Origin: Telmatactis stephensoni
Lineage: Eukaryota > Cnidaria > Anthozoa > Actiniaria > Isophelliidae
Direction: 5' to 3'
Assembly (NCBI GenBank): GCA_029948255.1
Contig: JALIZF010001864.1
Span: forward strand, 186,001 to 250,000
DNA: 64,000 nt
Part shown: positions 24,163-36,239 of the stretch, in pieces
How positions within the stretch are numbered: the stretch's first letter is position 1
Layout: the number at the start of each line of letters is the position of its first letter
Program-made: the position numbers and the translations under genes
The notes under the pieces: model-generated
Seen by the model: the letters and a program-made list of their open reading frames with translations, nothing else
Told to the model about the DNA's origin: nothing
The model's database searches: none

Positions 24163-24466
24163 TGCTCTAGACGTGAGTATTTTAACTATTAATAAATTTG
24201 GATTATATTTAATTTGAAAGGAACAATTAGTATTCAAGAGGATTAGACTTAAGTTCAGTAAAGCTAAGAGGAAGCCGAAAAGAAAGAAGGAGATATGATA
24301 TAATATCTATTCAAATCCTTTTTTAGAAGGTCATTTCCAAAACGAAATTGTATAGATTCTGAGATCATCCGATTTAGAACACAAAACATTAACACATAAA
24401 TGAGCAACGAGTTTGTTTATTATGCTATTAGCTCATGAAGTTGTACTTTTAGTTTTTTTTTTTGGC

Positions 24467-24660
24467 AGGAAAACGTTTTTTGGTCTATCATACTAGGGGC
24501 ACGTATGAGTAGTTAAGCTCAATATCTTGTACAAGCCCTTAGGCTTAAAGACCAAAATAATACACAAATTTGATGAAAGGGTCCCAATCAGAAAAATATT
24601 TGCGCTGTATTTTGGGAGAAGTGACATTTTGATTAGCAGATCGAAAGATTATTTGTTTTG
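24467..24660 (+). repeat. dispersed repeat, copy 1
   Basis: Sequence such as GGAAAACGTTTT, AGCTCAATAT, GTACAAGCC and AGTGACATTTTGAT is matched in reverse orientation at 28500-28715. Origin unknown. Confidence 0.5.
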
Positions 24661-25183
24661 GTAAATATCCTGGGGAAGTTTATTTAAATTTTAACTTGAC
24701 AAGGGTTTGTCACAAGTTTTGAGCTCTGGTGTGGCACGAATTTAAATCTTTACAGTTTTTGATGTATCATTGCTAATGACAAATGATAAAAACAGCAGCT
24801 TTGCAGTTTTTCAATCCGCTATGCCGTTAATTTTCCTATTTTTCGCTTAGCGAATCAGTATTTGAGGTAAAAGGCATGTTTCGGCATCACTTTTGTGTGA
24901 GATAAATAAAAAAACATATGTGATAAGGTGAAAATTGAATTCACTTTGAAATATGTGTAATTAAATAAGTTTGTCTTGCTCATTTAGGTGCGTTAGAATA
25001 GCTCGGTTTTGATTGTTCAAGTGATCTATATATGACTTCTTATTTTTAGGAAGACCCTTTTATACGCGATATTGTTACTTTTAAATTTAGCATAGTTATA
25101 AAGCAGTTACATTGGAACAATAACGGGCAAGGCGAGGACAATTTACTACAAGGATAATTCTTCTTTTGAAAAGAAAACGATAA

Positions 25184-25223
<40 letters not shown>

Positions 25224-25832
25224 TAATTTTTTATAGCGCTTATTCAAGTCTGTTCTAAGCGCTAGGATTAAAGGATATTAAAGAATGTGTTTGATATATA
25301 TATAAACGCTACTGTTCTGGCTTGTCATGACTTTGTAGAACACGGTGCCATTTACATTAAAAGAGGCATTTTCTTTTCTCGTCCTTGCTGTCAATTATCC
25401 TTGCCTTGTCAGTTTGTGTTCCAGTGTATAAACAGGGGATTTATTTTGCATGACGAACAGTCATGGCGCAACACAACGAGGAGAACTTTTAACGTTGTTG
25501 TGATTCAAGCAATGCAATGCACTTTTCACAGTAATAAAAGAATCTTTACCCGCTTCTCTTTATGAAAGCTTTTTGAATATCAAAGTTAAAAAAGGTTCAT
25601 TTAAAATGTTTTTGCCCCCGGCCATCCAAAGAGATGTTACCAGTTTGCACTAACGGAAATTATCTAGCGGCTAATGGGCAGCGCTTCCGCATTATTTTGC
25701 TGCTTGGGCGATCGATGGGCACCTGCTGGGCTTATCTTATCGAATGGTGTTGATTTTTGTATCAGTTTTTGTTCAAACTAGGAAACAGTTAATGTACATG
25801 TACATTCGTGTTTGTTTTCTAAACGTTTGCAG
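24661..25832. other. intergenic with AAT microsatellite
   Basis: An (AAT)n tract spans about 25187-25222, followed by TTATAGCGCTTATTCAAG..CTAAGCGC, a motif often seen next to such tracts in invertebrate repeats. No gene seen. Confidence 0.45.
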
Positions 25833-26010
25833 GGGCGTATCCAGAATATTTCAAAGGGGGGTCACACTTTCCATTTTCCACCAAAGGGGGGGGGGGGCGT
25901 CACACTTCCAATTTCTCAATCTTTCTCCAGTCAGATTCTTTTATTTCTATCATCTTTTTGTTTTCAAAGGGGGGTCACGGGCACCTTGGGGACCCCCCCT
26001 GGTTTGTCGG
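25833..26010. repeat. G-run repeat fragment (CAGGGGCGTATCCAGAA)
   Basis: Three AAAGGGGGG..GTCAC units and a final GGGACCCCCCCTGG. The left end looks like a terminal repeat, but no matching right end is present. A decayed MITE is the likely origin. Confidence 0.4.
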
Positions 26011-26222
26011 CCGTTTCGCTTCTATCATTCAAACCAATAAATGACATGGGGAAAAACAAGGGAAATTGAAAAGATATTCCACGGCATGATCATTTAGTAA
26101 AAAATAAACTGCAGGAAAGACTGAGAGCATCATTTGATTGGTTGCTTTTCTTCGAAAAAGTGGGTTTAAATACAATATAGCTAAAAATTATTTGAAATAC
26201 AATGACCATTTGGTAAATAATT

Positions 26223-26358
26223 AGAGGGATTTCACGGCAGCCATGTTTGCAGTCAAAATAATAGAGCTTTTTTACCAAGAGAAGATGAAATCTTTTCTAA
26301 TTGAAAAGCTTTTTATTGTACTTGCCCATACAAACATGGCTGCCATGAAATCCCTTTA
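26223..26358. mobile_element. 136-bp MITE, GGGATTTCAYGGCAGCCATG ends
   Basis: Left GGGATTTCACGGCAGCCATG and right CATGGCTGCCATGAAATCCC are inverted repeats. The same right end occurs at about 490-513. No coding capacity. Confidence 0.7.
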
Positions 26359-26359
26359 A

Positions 26360-27734
26360 AGGGGATTAGTTTATATCATAATTTGTCTTGGATTAAAATC
26401 CGGACCCCATATAAAGCATAGCTAATTTTGAAATTACGTTTTGGGGATAATTTTGCTACATTCATTTAATTCACCAAAGAGTACTTAATCTTTTAATGGA
26501 AATAATAAGCGGCTGAGATTAAAGACTGTTGATCACTTGGTGAGTTTTACAATTTAGCGACCAAATCAAACTAGGTATGTACAAATTCTAATGAATCTTG
26601 TGTTCAAAGTCTTCTTTAAATTGATATGACAAGCTGAACAAAACTGCAGCCCTCGACAGCAAAGTGTCTTTCAGAATTAACATTGACAACAACAAAGTAT
26701 TAAATATTGGCTGCACTGATAACAATTCCATTAAAACACATATATGTTTGCATTAGATGGCAAAATCATATAGAGGTTTTCACCGGAAAGAGGATAAAAT
26801 CTTTCATTTACACCTGCAACGTGTATGTAGTCACGCGCTATCCTTTCAAAACCTTTCCCTTTAAAGCTATATCCAGGGCGTGCAGAGAGCAGATGAAGAT
26901 GATTGTGAAATTCATATCAGTGAATGATGCTGTTGGTTAACCATTAGCTTCAGGTGACGGTTTTTTGATTAAAAAATTATATATTTCGCTATAGCGCTTT
27001 AGTATATCCGGCGCTGCACATAAAATACTTCCATAAACTACTCTGTTTTGTCGCTGCATTGTGATATTAACAGGCTGGGAGGTCGGTGCAGAGCGAGAGA
27101 CACTTGGCTACGCATCGTGTTAATTCTTAAACTTGTTTTTTGTTTTTTTTATTAGTTTTAGTTTTTTTGTTTTTTAATTGTTTTTTTTCCTGCTCTATAG
27201 CTCCAAGCTTGTTTATATCACAGTACCTAGACGAGCACGTCCGTTTGATAATGTTAACGTTATGACTAAGGCTTCACTTTATTTATGATTTATGATATAG
27301 ATAGTTGTCATCTTTACGGCTTTCTGAATTAAGGTTACGAACAATAGTGATAGAAATAACCCTAAACATCCTACTTTGTCTCGAAAGTTCCGGCTCATGA
27401 TTGAATGGAGCTCAGAGCAGTCGAAACAAGACTACCTTAAGGCATTCAGTTGGTCTTCCTGTGGTTTTCCTAATAATTTCTCGACTCTTTCCCCAGTTCG
27501 TATCTTAAAGAATCCTGTGTACATGATTCCTGAACAAACGAAGTTCCCAACCCTTTAGAAAACCAACTGGAAAAAAACGTAGGAATAACTTTAAGGAAAA
27601 ACTCTTTTGTTTGCATGAAGATTAATAATCTTAAAAAATGTTACATCTTTCAGACTAATGCAAAAACGTATCAACGGCACTTCGGTCAATAACTCGGAGA
27701 ATGTTGAATTCACTGTTTTACCAAGTCTCAAGTG
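26360..27734. other. intergenic, no gene seen
   Basis: Contains a decayed relative (27060-27240) of the 12174-12328 foldback, sharing TGGCTACGC.TCGTGTT and GTTTATATCACAGTAC with a T-rich insertion between. No exon recognised. Confidence 0.45.
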
Positions 27735-28200
27735 TTAAGAGGAGATTTTTTTCAATATCGAGTAATAATGGCTAAAAGTGCCAAAAACTAGCCTCTCGTG
27801 AAAGTTTAAATTCAAATTTTCGTTTTGGATTAACACTCAAATTCTAATTTTATCAGTTAGGAATTGATCTTCTAAAATAGAATACCTGTTTAAAACAGTC
27901 TTTTGAGTTGTACAAAGTAGTTATCCTGTATTTTTTATTCAAATTTAGCAAACAGTTCCAGATGAATGTAAGAATTGAATTATATGGCAGTTGAGCGAAA
28001 GAAGGCCCATAACTCATTTTAATTCAATTGAAATTCTCGCTTTGGATTAACACTTTTATCCAACTTTTAATTTATTAATCAAAACCACTTACAAACAACC
28101 TAAACTTTGTGAAAGTAATAACTTTAGCTTTGTACAAGAATTGTTCTTCATCTAAATAGTTTTTGTTGCCCAATGCTTGAACACGAAAAAAATCTTGAAC
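27735..28200. mobile_element. about 465-bp MITE-like repeat, copy 2
   Basis: Diverged direct-orientation copy of 22019-22494. The left end TTAAGAGGAGATTTT is intact and the right end is eroded (AAAAAAATCTTG). Confidence 0.6.
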
Positions 28201-28499
28201 GTGAAACAAATGGCATCTTAAACTGAGGCAAAGATAACAAGCGAATCACGTTACGGATAGATTACAGATTCAAGATGTTTCTTTTAGGGGAACACTGCCG
28301 GAGATAAACATCAAAATCTGATCAGCCCAGGTTCGTAAATGAGTGTGTTTTCAGACCTAATAAAAAGTAATCTTTGAAGGTAATGAGTTTATGACAAGTC
28401 GAAAAGAAATGGTTTTCGACTCTTTCAGACTGTCTAGATATAGCAGAAAACAGCTAAGCGGCACTTTTACTGGCTTTAATAAAAACGTTTTACAAAACC

Positions 28500-28715
28500 T
28501 TGTGACGTTACAGTAATCAATTAAAACAATTATTTTTCTGCTGATCAAAATGTCACCACTCCCAAAGTACAGGGCATTATATATATCTCAGATCATGTAC
28601 CAAATTTTGATATTATTTGATATTTTGTTCTTTTTGTCTAAAACGGCTTGTATGCAAAATATTGAGCTTTAAAATTCTATGGTACGTGTCCTTATCAATG
28701 GAGGCTGTAAAACGT
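28500..28715 (-). repeat. dispersed repeat, copy 2
   Basis: Reverse-orientation match to 24467-24660. Confidence 0.5.
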
Positions 28716-30720
28716 TTTTCCGCCCTGTCGGCTATCAAGCTATTTTATCCCACGTTCTGATCCTGCCCTAAAAACCTGATTGACTTACTAGATTATATTA
28801 GTCGGAGGAATTCAGAAACTATTTGAACTTTTGAGCCTCCTAGCCGCGCGGGTAATTCAGGACCAGTTGGATTTTTGTGCGGGAGACAAGAACAACTGGA
28901 ATTTGAGTCGATCTTTCCACAGGAAGAACGATTACCAGACCGAAGACCGAGTACCAGGTATACACCCCCATTCAGTCGTACACTCGACGACTTTCGCTCG
29001 TAACTCGATCGAGAAATCAAACATTAACCCTACTAAAAAACCTCAAAATATCGTTGAGGAAACTTCGACCGTGTCCTTGATATCAATATTAACTAGCCGT
29101 TTCTAACAGAAAGTGAAGTGCTGCGAGCGATCTAAAAATGTTTATAAACGGGCTACCTAGCGCTTGATACAACAACACACTGAAGTTTTAGAAATGTACA
29201 AGTACATTTTATTCAAATATATTGCTTTTTCAAACAATCCGCACAAACAGTGTTAGCAATGATTATAAAACTAAGTGATTAAAGTTTGTTTAGGAAACAT
29301 GGGATGTCAATCGCTCCAAGGCAGCTAAAAGAGTGCTTGATAACAGTATCTGACACATAATTTGCCTTGTAATGTATAGAGAATGCATAAATATATGTGG
29401 ATTTTATTTGAAATATTCAGTGAGCTAGAGTAGTCTGCTCAAAGAAAGCCAAAATTTCGATTCACCAGAAACTTTAATTTAGCGATATCAGACATGTGGC
29501 TTTCTAAAGAGATTTTACCTCTTTGAAGAGGAGAACATTGGAATGCAACTTCGATCGAGCACAACGGCGATGAAACATTGTCTTTCCTGAGAAATAATAT
29601 CACTAAACAGTTCATGACCTTGCTGAATACTTCCACGATTACAAAGCAAGATTCAGTGGATTCTCGGGGTATGATAAATCTTCAATAACAATGACAACTT
29701 AGCTAGAAAACAAAGACTCCAACTTAACTTGATCGTGTGAAGTAAACAGGGTTATTACATCATTATATCTGATGAGACTTATCGTAAAATGTTTTTAACC
29801 ATTTGAGTGCCTAATATATCTTTTCAGTAACAATTTAACGTTTTGGTATTAATGTAAACGTGAAACTAATGCTGTCCCGCAGCCTGACCCGCGCGCGATA
29901 GCTATGTCATGACGTCACGAAGACAAACAACGTTGAACACGAATTAGAAAATAGCCCCCGGCCTCTATGAGGCCATGTGGTTACTGGCCTCAAATCCAAA
30001 TATAGATAAAGAAACGACAATGCAAAAAAAAAAAAAAAAGCAAAACAAAACAAATCAAAAACAAAAACAAAGAATGATGTCAACAACGATCCTGGACAAA
30101 CTGACTGCTTTGGGAAATGCAATGCATTCCCCTTTCCTCCCCTAAATCGGCTTAAAATGCAGCAAAACCATCCAAAACCCACAAAGAATGCAATAGAACA
30201 CTAAAACAATGCAATAGAACTGGTACTGAGATATGATTTATTTTATTTTCGATAAATTTCTATATTTGAATATATCGATCAAAGATTGGGCTACCTGTGT
30301 AGCATCTAAAGGGCAGACACATCGAATATTAAACAATCTTCGTGCAGCGCCATCGTGCCGGAGCAATGAGCACCTATTGTTTTCTATTTCTAAACCTAGG
30401 GTTTTCTATTTCATTCGGAACGGCTTCGTCAACACCACGTGCCAAACGGAAAAATTATTTTCAACTTTGAGTTTTTAAAAATTGTAATGTTTTGATAATG
30501 GGAATGATTTAGACAACGATTTTTGTCATTTACTATGAAAAATAACGCTTTATTCTAGAACTGTAGCCCATTGAAGTTTGAAAATTGTGTTCGACCAGAG
30601 GTACTTTTGACGTCGATATCAAGATGCGCGCGCAATCTTGAGAAAAACGGCTAAAGACATCCCCTCACTCCAAGTCAGATAACTAAATTCGTTCCGGTAA
30701 CGCTTATTTCTGGTATTTTA
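28716..30720. other. intergenic, no gene seen
   Basis: A Pro/Arg-containing open stretch near 28830-29000 is open in two + frames but has no recognised family. A poly-A tract of about 15 is at 30024-30038. No other feature supported. Confidence 0.35.
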
Positions 30721-30724
30721 TTTA

Positions 30725-30872
30725 CTGAAAAACACCCTAAAAGGTACCAGCTATAAGTCTCTGGTAGTCCACTAAAGTCTGAGGCACCCTAAAAGGTACC
30801 AGATCACTGATTTTGACCCCTGTAAAAAAAGTACGACGAGCATCCCCTCCCATTTTCGGGGGGGGGGGGGAG
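30725..30872. mobile_element. CCCGGGG-family MITE fragment
   Basis: Repeated ACCCTAAAAGGTACCAG units and TACGACGAGCATCCCC followed by a G-run match the right half of the element at 36552-36895. The left part is missing. Confidence 0.6.
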
Positions 30873-30988
30873 GGTTAGTGGTAGACAGATCGTCAATTTG
30901 CGGCAGGATTGCTAGTCATAATTTCGCATGTTTTAACTGATTTTAACTGTCATTTCTGATGTTGCAGGTTCAAATTTCAACAGATAAG

Positions 30989-32171
30989 ATGAATATAAGT
31001 TTCAATAATCTTACTGGATCTAAATCTCATTGTCCTGCAAGTGTCACAGATTCCTTGCAAGTAAAGGTCATCAAAACCATTCTTTACTCTACCGTCATGA
31101 TTCTCGCATTGATTGGCAACATGTTTATCATAACTATTGTTTACAAGAATAAAACATTGAGAAAAACTACGAACATCTTTATAGCCAATATGGCTGCCTC
31201 TGACATGTTCATTGCTGCAGTGGTTATTCCAAGAATTCTTACAGAACTGTACATTGGACCTTGGCGGTGGTTGATTGGCGGCCCTCTTGGAGTTATTACA
31301 TGCAAGTTCTGCTTCTTCTTAGCTGACTTTTCTATCTGCATCTCAATAATGAGCCATGCCGCAATCGCTGTTGATCGTTTCTGGGCAATTGTGTATTCAC
31401 TGCGATCTTCTCCCATCACTCCCGCACGTCGCAAGTACATCATTGCTCTAACCTGGTTGTACAGTTTTGCTCTTCATTCTCCAAATCTTTACATATACAA
31501 ACTACGTCATATACGAGGACAGACGTATTGCGCGATAAACTGGTACCCACTGGACGACTTTAACTCAAAAAAGGTGTTTTACAGTGTAATATTTGTATTT
31601 GTTTTCTGCATTCCTGTTCTTTCCATGATCATTCTTTATTCCAAGCTTGTCATTTCCCTCATTACCCAACCTCGTTTGCAAACTCAAACCTTTGAGGCCC
31701 AAAGACAGCGTCGTAAAGAAGACATCGTTGTTTTGAGAAAAGTTGTCATAATAATGATTGTATTTCTCGGCAGCTTGATTCCAATCAATGTACTAGCTCT
31801 GCTGGTCTTTTATTCTTGGAATGGGCAAATGCCTTGCTAGCGCGTGGGGTTTTTCTTTTGCTGCATTTTTTCTACTCATCTCGAACAGCGCAGTGAACCC
31901 ATGTATTTGTATTTTTCTAAATGCCAGTTACAAGCGTCACATTCGTAAGATTTTTTCTTGGAGATACGATATGAGGGTAACATCTCCGTCAATGATATTA
32001 TCTGCGCAAAATATTGAGTTAGAAAAAAGTGCTCGTTGTACGGAAGAAGCAGGTGCCCACAGCAATCAAGGACTAAAATCTACAGAGATGCTACAGAATA
32101 TGAACGACGACGAACCAATGAAATCACTCCAGCTTTCGACTTTAGCGAGTGAAACGAGACTCACCACCTGA
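30989..32171 (+). pseudogene. class A G-protein-coupled receptor, GPCR 3, with one-base frameshift
   Basis: A single-exon receptor of about 393 codons if one base is skipped near 31808-31825. The upstream frame gives TM1-TM6 and stops at 31840. The next frame continues without a stop through TM7 and the tail to 32171. Landmarks: GN in TM1, NMAASD in TM2, Cys in TM3, DRF where the family has DRY, ALTWL in TM4, a Pro in TM5, no CWxP in TM6, and NPCIC in place of NPxxY. It is a diverged relative of GPCR 1 and 2 (shared WLIGG, CK.C/GYFLAD and YIIALTWL). The start at 30989 lies 21 nt after an acceptor-like GTTGCAG, so the upstream in-frame ATG at 30959 probably lies in the intron. The rest of the frame is undamaged, so the break may be recent, or an assembly or base-call error. 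Confidence 0.8.
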
Positions 32172-32282
32172 ACAGTTTATAGATTTGTACAGATAGTACA
32201 TTATCACTCCAATAACACATCCATGCAACTTGATCCTGTTCGAACCCAGAATTTTTAATAACTAGTCGATAAGAAAAATTCT

Positions 32283-32354
32283 GGGCTAAGCGAGATTTGA
32301 ACCCACGACCGTCTTAGTTCTAGCTCGATGCTCTACCAAATGAGCTATCAGCCC
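32283..32354 (-). tRNA. tRNA-like sequence (possible tRNA-derived SINE head)
   Basis: The minus strand folds as a 72-nt tRNA. GGGCTGA pairs with TTAGCCC (one G-U pair). GCTC/GAGC form the D stem, with GG in the loop. GTGGG/CTCGC form the T stem around TTCAAAT. The anticodon stem is poor: two mismatches and one wobble in five pairs. The anticodon by position is AGA, but a serine tRNA would need a long variable arm. It is followed in its own direction by a 12-bp inverted repeat (CCCAGAATTTTT). A pseudogene or SINE head is more likely than a working tRNA. Confidence 0.5.
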
Positions 32355-32492
32355 TCTCAAGTAATTCTAGGATCTGTTTTCACAGAAAAGTACAAAAATC
32401 AATCTATGCCAAACCATATATACCATTTTGAAGCCTATAGAATAAAGCATTTCATGCTTGCTTCGTTTTTTTTGGTTATCGGCAATGTAAAA

Positions 32493-32532
32493 AATATATA
32501 TATATATATATATATATATCAATATATATATT
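32493..32532. repeat. AT dinucleotide microsatellite
   Basis: About 15 uninterrupted TA units followed by TCAATATATATATT. Confidence 0.9.
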
Positions 32533-32539
32533 ACTGTAA

Positions 32540-34860
32540 AAAGGCTCCTTTATATGAACCATATGTTACCGGTAAAAGAATACAAGGGTCAAATTGCATA
32601 TCTCTTTAAGGCACCATCTGTGTATACACGAACACGTTTTTTTCCTCGACATATTGTGTCGTTCGCGCGGGATTCCTGTGTTTGTACTATTGGGCTTGCT
32701 GTTTACCGAAAAGCTAGGTTTCTAAGCTAATTTCAAGATGGTGGACGATGTGATATGTTTCATCGCTAAAATATCTGCAAGTTTTGATGGAATTTTGACA
32801 GTTTGAGGCTCCAAATTGCACTGAAAATCAAGAAAATAAATCTACGTAGACTTGCAAATAAGGTAAACTGCAAAATATGGACATAGACTTCATGACCGTG
32901 CAAACGACACATTTTTATAATTGGGATATAAAGTTTGACATGCTACCAGGAAAAAATGGAAATATTTTTGTCGTCTACATAAACCAGGAAAAAATGGAAT
33001 TTTTTTTGTAATCGGCACGAGCGCGTTTTCCTTGTCCAGTAAAATTTGTCAGGAAAACTTTGCTCTGTAGATGTGGCGGACGTCGTGGCCATCAACACAT
33101 TGAATTCTCGCATTCAGTGTTCGGGGATTGTGCATAGAATACTTACATATATTTGAGACAAAATGACATAGATTGCCTTCACCTGATTGAGCAAGACAAA
33201 ATCCATACTACATTGCAACTTCAGGTGATATACTAAGATGCGTGCTAGTAGGGACGCATGACGAAGGAAGGGGGTTGGAAGGGTGAAGGGAAACCGGAAA
33301 AGGGGGCGTCCTTTTCCCCTCTTTTGTTTTCCCCTCCCCTCCTCTTTCGCGTTGACTCCTCTTTCGTCATGTGTTCCCAAGAACGAGTGAGATAATAAAA
33401 AGACTTTCTCACAATACTAATAGCTAGTTTCATTTCAATTGAGCATCCCTGTTTTAGAGGCTGATTTAGGGAGGGCTGCAGGGGGTGCGCGCGCCCCTCG
33501 TGAGACGACATTGGGTGCTTTTCTTCTCGATCCTTTAACAAAATATCCTCTGGATCCTCAGCTGGGTAGTTTTTGATTTCTATAATTAACGCTGTGCCGC
33601 TTCCTTTGTGAAGGATAACCCTGGATTCACCAGGGGATGTTCTCGTACTTCTGAAGTTATTTAGAGACATTGACTCAGTTCTATGAATCAAACCACCTCC
33701 AAATGTCTGGATACTCCTGTCAACGTCCATAGTCTTTCAGTTGGAAATACTTTCCTTGCGCAAACCTAAAATTGTTGAAATGAAATTCTGGATATATAAA
33801 CTGTACATTGGTCCTGGTAAAGGAAACAAGGCTTTGATTGTTGGTCTTGTATCGTGGGTACCAAGTCGTGAGTAGTTACTGAATGTCGTGGGTATGGACA
33901 CATAAATACTAGTCTGCCTACATGCTCTCTGGATAGGGATGGGTGGGGACGGAGGGGATCGAAGGGGATCGAAGGGGAGGGGATATGGCGAAGAGAGAAG
34001 AAGCGAGAGCCTGCGCCTCTCTTTATCCTCCTCCTTCCTACTCCCCAGATGGCCTGTAGGCAGGCTACAGAGATACATATGGAAGCCCAAAATCGACAGC
34101 CAATAGGAAATACAGCCACAGGAAACCCGTCAAAATAAGTGTCGCAGCACAAATACAACCTGATTATGAATGTCAAAATATATTCAAGCATAAAAAAAAG
34201 AAAATGATTATTTAGCATTTTTTAGAGTACAAACACTAAAAGTGTGCAATAGAGTTTTGCTCAATTAAGGACACTATAGTTTCAGGCTCAAAATTTTCCA
34301 CAAAATGTTTTTGTCGAAGAAATCAAGCTAGGCAAGTGTAATCTATGGAAATTTTCTTTCATTATATAATTTTTCCCAGGAGAAATTTTGGGCTATTCTA
34401 AGTCAAAACGCATTAGGTGTAATTCCGGACCCAACAAACAGAGGCATTTCACGGTTACCGTTTTTGTGGGCAAGAACAAACGGACATTGTTGAATGCCGG
34501 ACAAAAGAGAAAAAACCCCGCACGCATTTGCATTTCTTGGTTACGCAATTCAATAGAAACAACAAAAGACTCCAAGTTATATAATAGAACGAAGCTAACC
34601 AAGAACAAAAGCCTGAACAAAGGTTTGGGGTACGTGCAGAAAGACCCCATTTCTTATTAGTTAGTTTCTTAGTTCTTTATTAAGACTTGAACTTCGAAAT
34701 CACATCCGCACAGAAATCAAAAGATTATGTGAAGAACATGTAAAAATCGGACAAATCAAGACTGGAACTTAACCTTGATACACCTAAAGAAATGATGAAT
34801 TCCGTATAATCAAACCACATAAGCGAGATTAGTAGGTTGGTAGGACAATAGAGAAGTGTT
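32540..34860. other. intergenic with two inverted-repeat elements
   Basis: 33247-33378 begins GGGACGCATGACGAAG and ends CTTTCGTCATGTGTTCCC around a purine/pyrimidine-rich core. 33913-34068 begins TAGTCTGCCTACATGC and ends TGTAGGCAGGCTA around a GGGGATCGAAGG-rich core. Both look like non-coding MITEs. The 150-160 residue open frames on the minus strand here only read through these repeats. Confidence 0.5.
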
Positions 34861-35940
34861 TAGTGTGTTTATTAAGTCCTCTAAAATATGAACATAAATT
34901 ATTTCACGAGTACATAAGTACCTCACTAGAACCACATCATTCACTCTCAAGACTTCTTTCTGTCTGGAAATCAGTTGTTCACGTCAGTTTACTGAATCAG
35001 GTAAGCTACTAGTAAAATATGTCGGTACGTTTGTATAATTAAAAAATTAAGACGAAATAAGAACTCGTTATAAAAGAGACGCTTTATAAATACATAACTA
35101 GCTGTACAGTTTTTTGAAAGCATATGAAAGAACAAGAGAGCATAGCTATAAATGAAATATTTAAGTCAAAACATGCCTATATCGGCTATAAGAAATAAAC
35201 TTTATGCCTATCGATAGCACGTAGTAATGCAACGCCCACAATTTTTCCAGTCGATAATCTGTAAAATCTTTGTACAGCTGTTTGAAAGAATATCAAACAC
35301 CAACGGAGCATAGCTATAAATAAAATATTAACTTGCAACTATATGCTTATCTTCTATAAGAAATAAATCTCTTTATGCCAGATGGCATAGATTCATGCAA
35401 AGCCCGCGCTTTTTCAGTTGATAATCTGTAAAATCTTTGTACAGCTGTTTGAAAGAATCGCAAAGATCAACGGAGCATAGCTATAAATAAAATATTAACT
35501 TGCAACTGTATGCTTATCTTCTGTAAGAAATAAACCTTTCTATGGCAGTTAGCATTTAGTAATGCAGAGCCCGCGCTTTTTCTAGTCGATAATCTGTATT
35601 CAAAGTTTAAACATTTATGCTATAATCTGTATTGTCTTTGTACAGTTGTTTGAAACATGGGGTGGTATAAAAATAACCTTTCATTGTGTGCCAGATAGCA
35701 ACAATGCAACGCCCGCGCTTTATGTAATTTACAATCTTTTAAAAAGTATGCATTAACAAAATGTAAAAAATCAGTTTTCTACAACAAATTACCATCAATC
35801 TTTTAGGTATTTGTGCAAATCAAACATTTTGTAATATATATGTATGGTTGTTTCTCATTTCTTATAGATATGTTTGCTGTTTGTATTAGCTAGATGTCAT
35901 GTTTTCATTTTTTGAAAATCTAAAACATTAACAACGATTT
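34861..35940. repeat. duplicated non-coding block, copy A with tandem array
   Basis: 34870-35060 is repeated at 36262-36450 (TAAGTCCTCTAAAATATGAA, CATCATTCACTC, TTCACGTCAGTTTACTGAAT). Downstream, 35100-35740 contains three to four units of about 170-200 bp with words GGAGCATAGCTATAAAT, CCCGCGCTTTTTC and GATAATCTGTAAAATCTTTG. No reading frame is conserved. Confidence 0.7.
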
Positions 35941-36239
35941 TCAACGTTCGGTTGCTAGTTTTGCGTTGTTGAGAGTCGACAGTCGAGAATCTCGAGTTTA
36001 TTAAGCTGAGAGTCGAAAGGGCAAGGTCGAGAGTACTAATTCGAGTTCAAAACAAACTTTGAAAAGGCCGCCAAATCGGAAAAAAACCTAACAGAGGTAT
36101 TCAGTCACAGTTGCCATTTTTTGTGAGAAAGAACAAAGCAACTGTTGAAATTAAAAGAACATGTAAAACAGATATCACCTGTAAAATTCCGTAATTAGGT
36201 AAGATCGACAATAGAAGTCATTAGTGGACTTATTATTAA

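Noticed and set aside
30959..30988. Upstream in-frame ATG as start of GPCR 3
   Set aside because: It overlaps the GTTGCAG acceptor that corresponds to the acceptor conserved in the paralogues; the ATG at 30989 is in the matching place.
32283..32354. Functional serine tRNA
   Set aside because: The anticodon stem is broken and the long variable arm expected for serine is absent.
33245..34218. Minus-strand frames of 117-161 residues
   Set aside because: They run through purine-rich inverted-repeat elements and have no family features or plausible start context.
35100..35740. CRISPR-like array
   Set aside because: Units of 170-200 bp with diverged sequence in animal DNA; this is an ordinary tandem repeat without short repeats and spacers.
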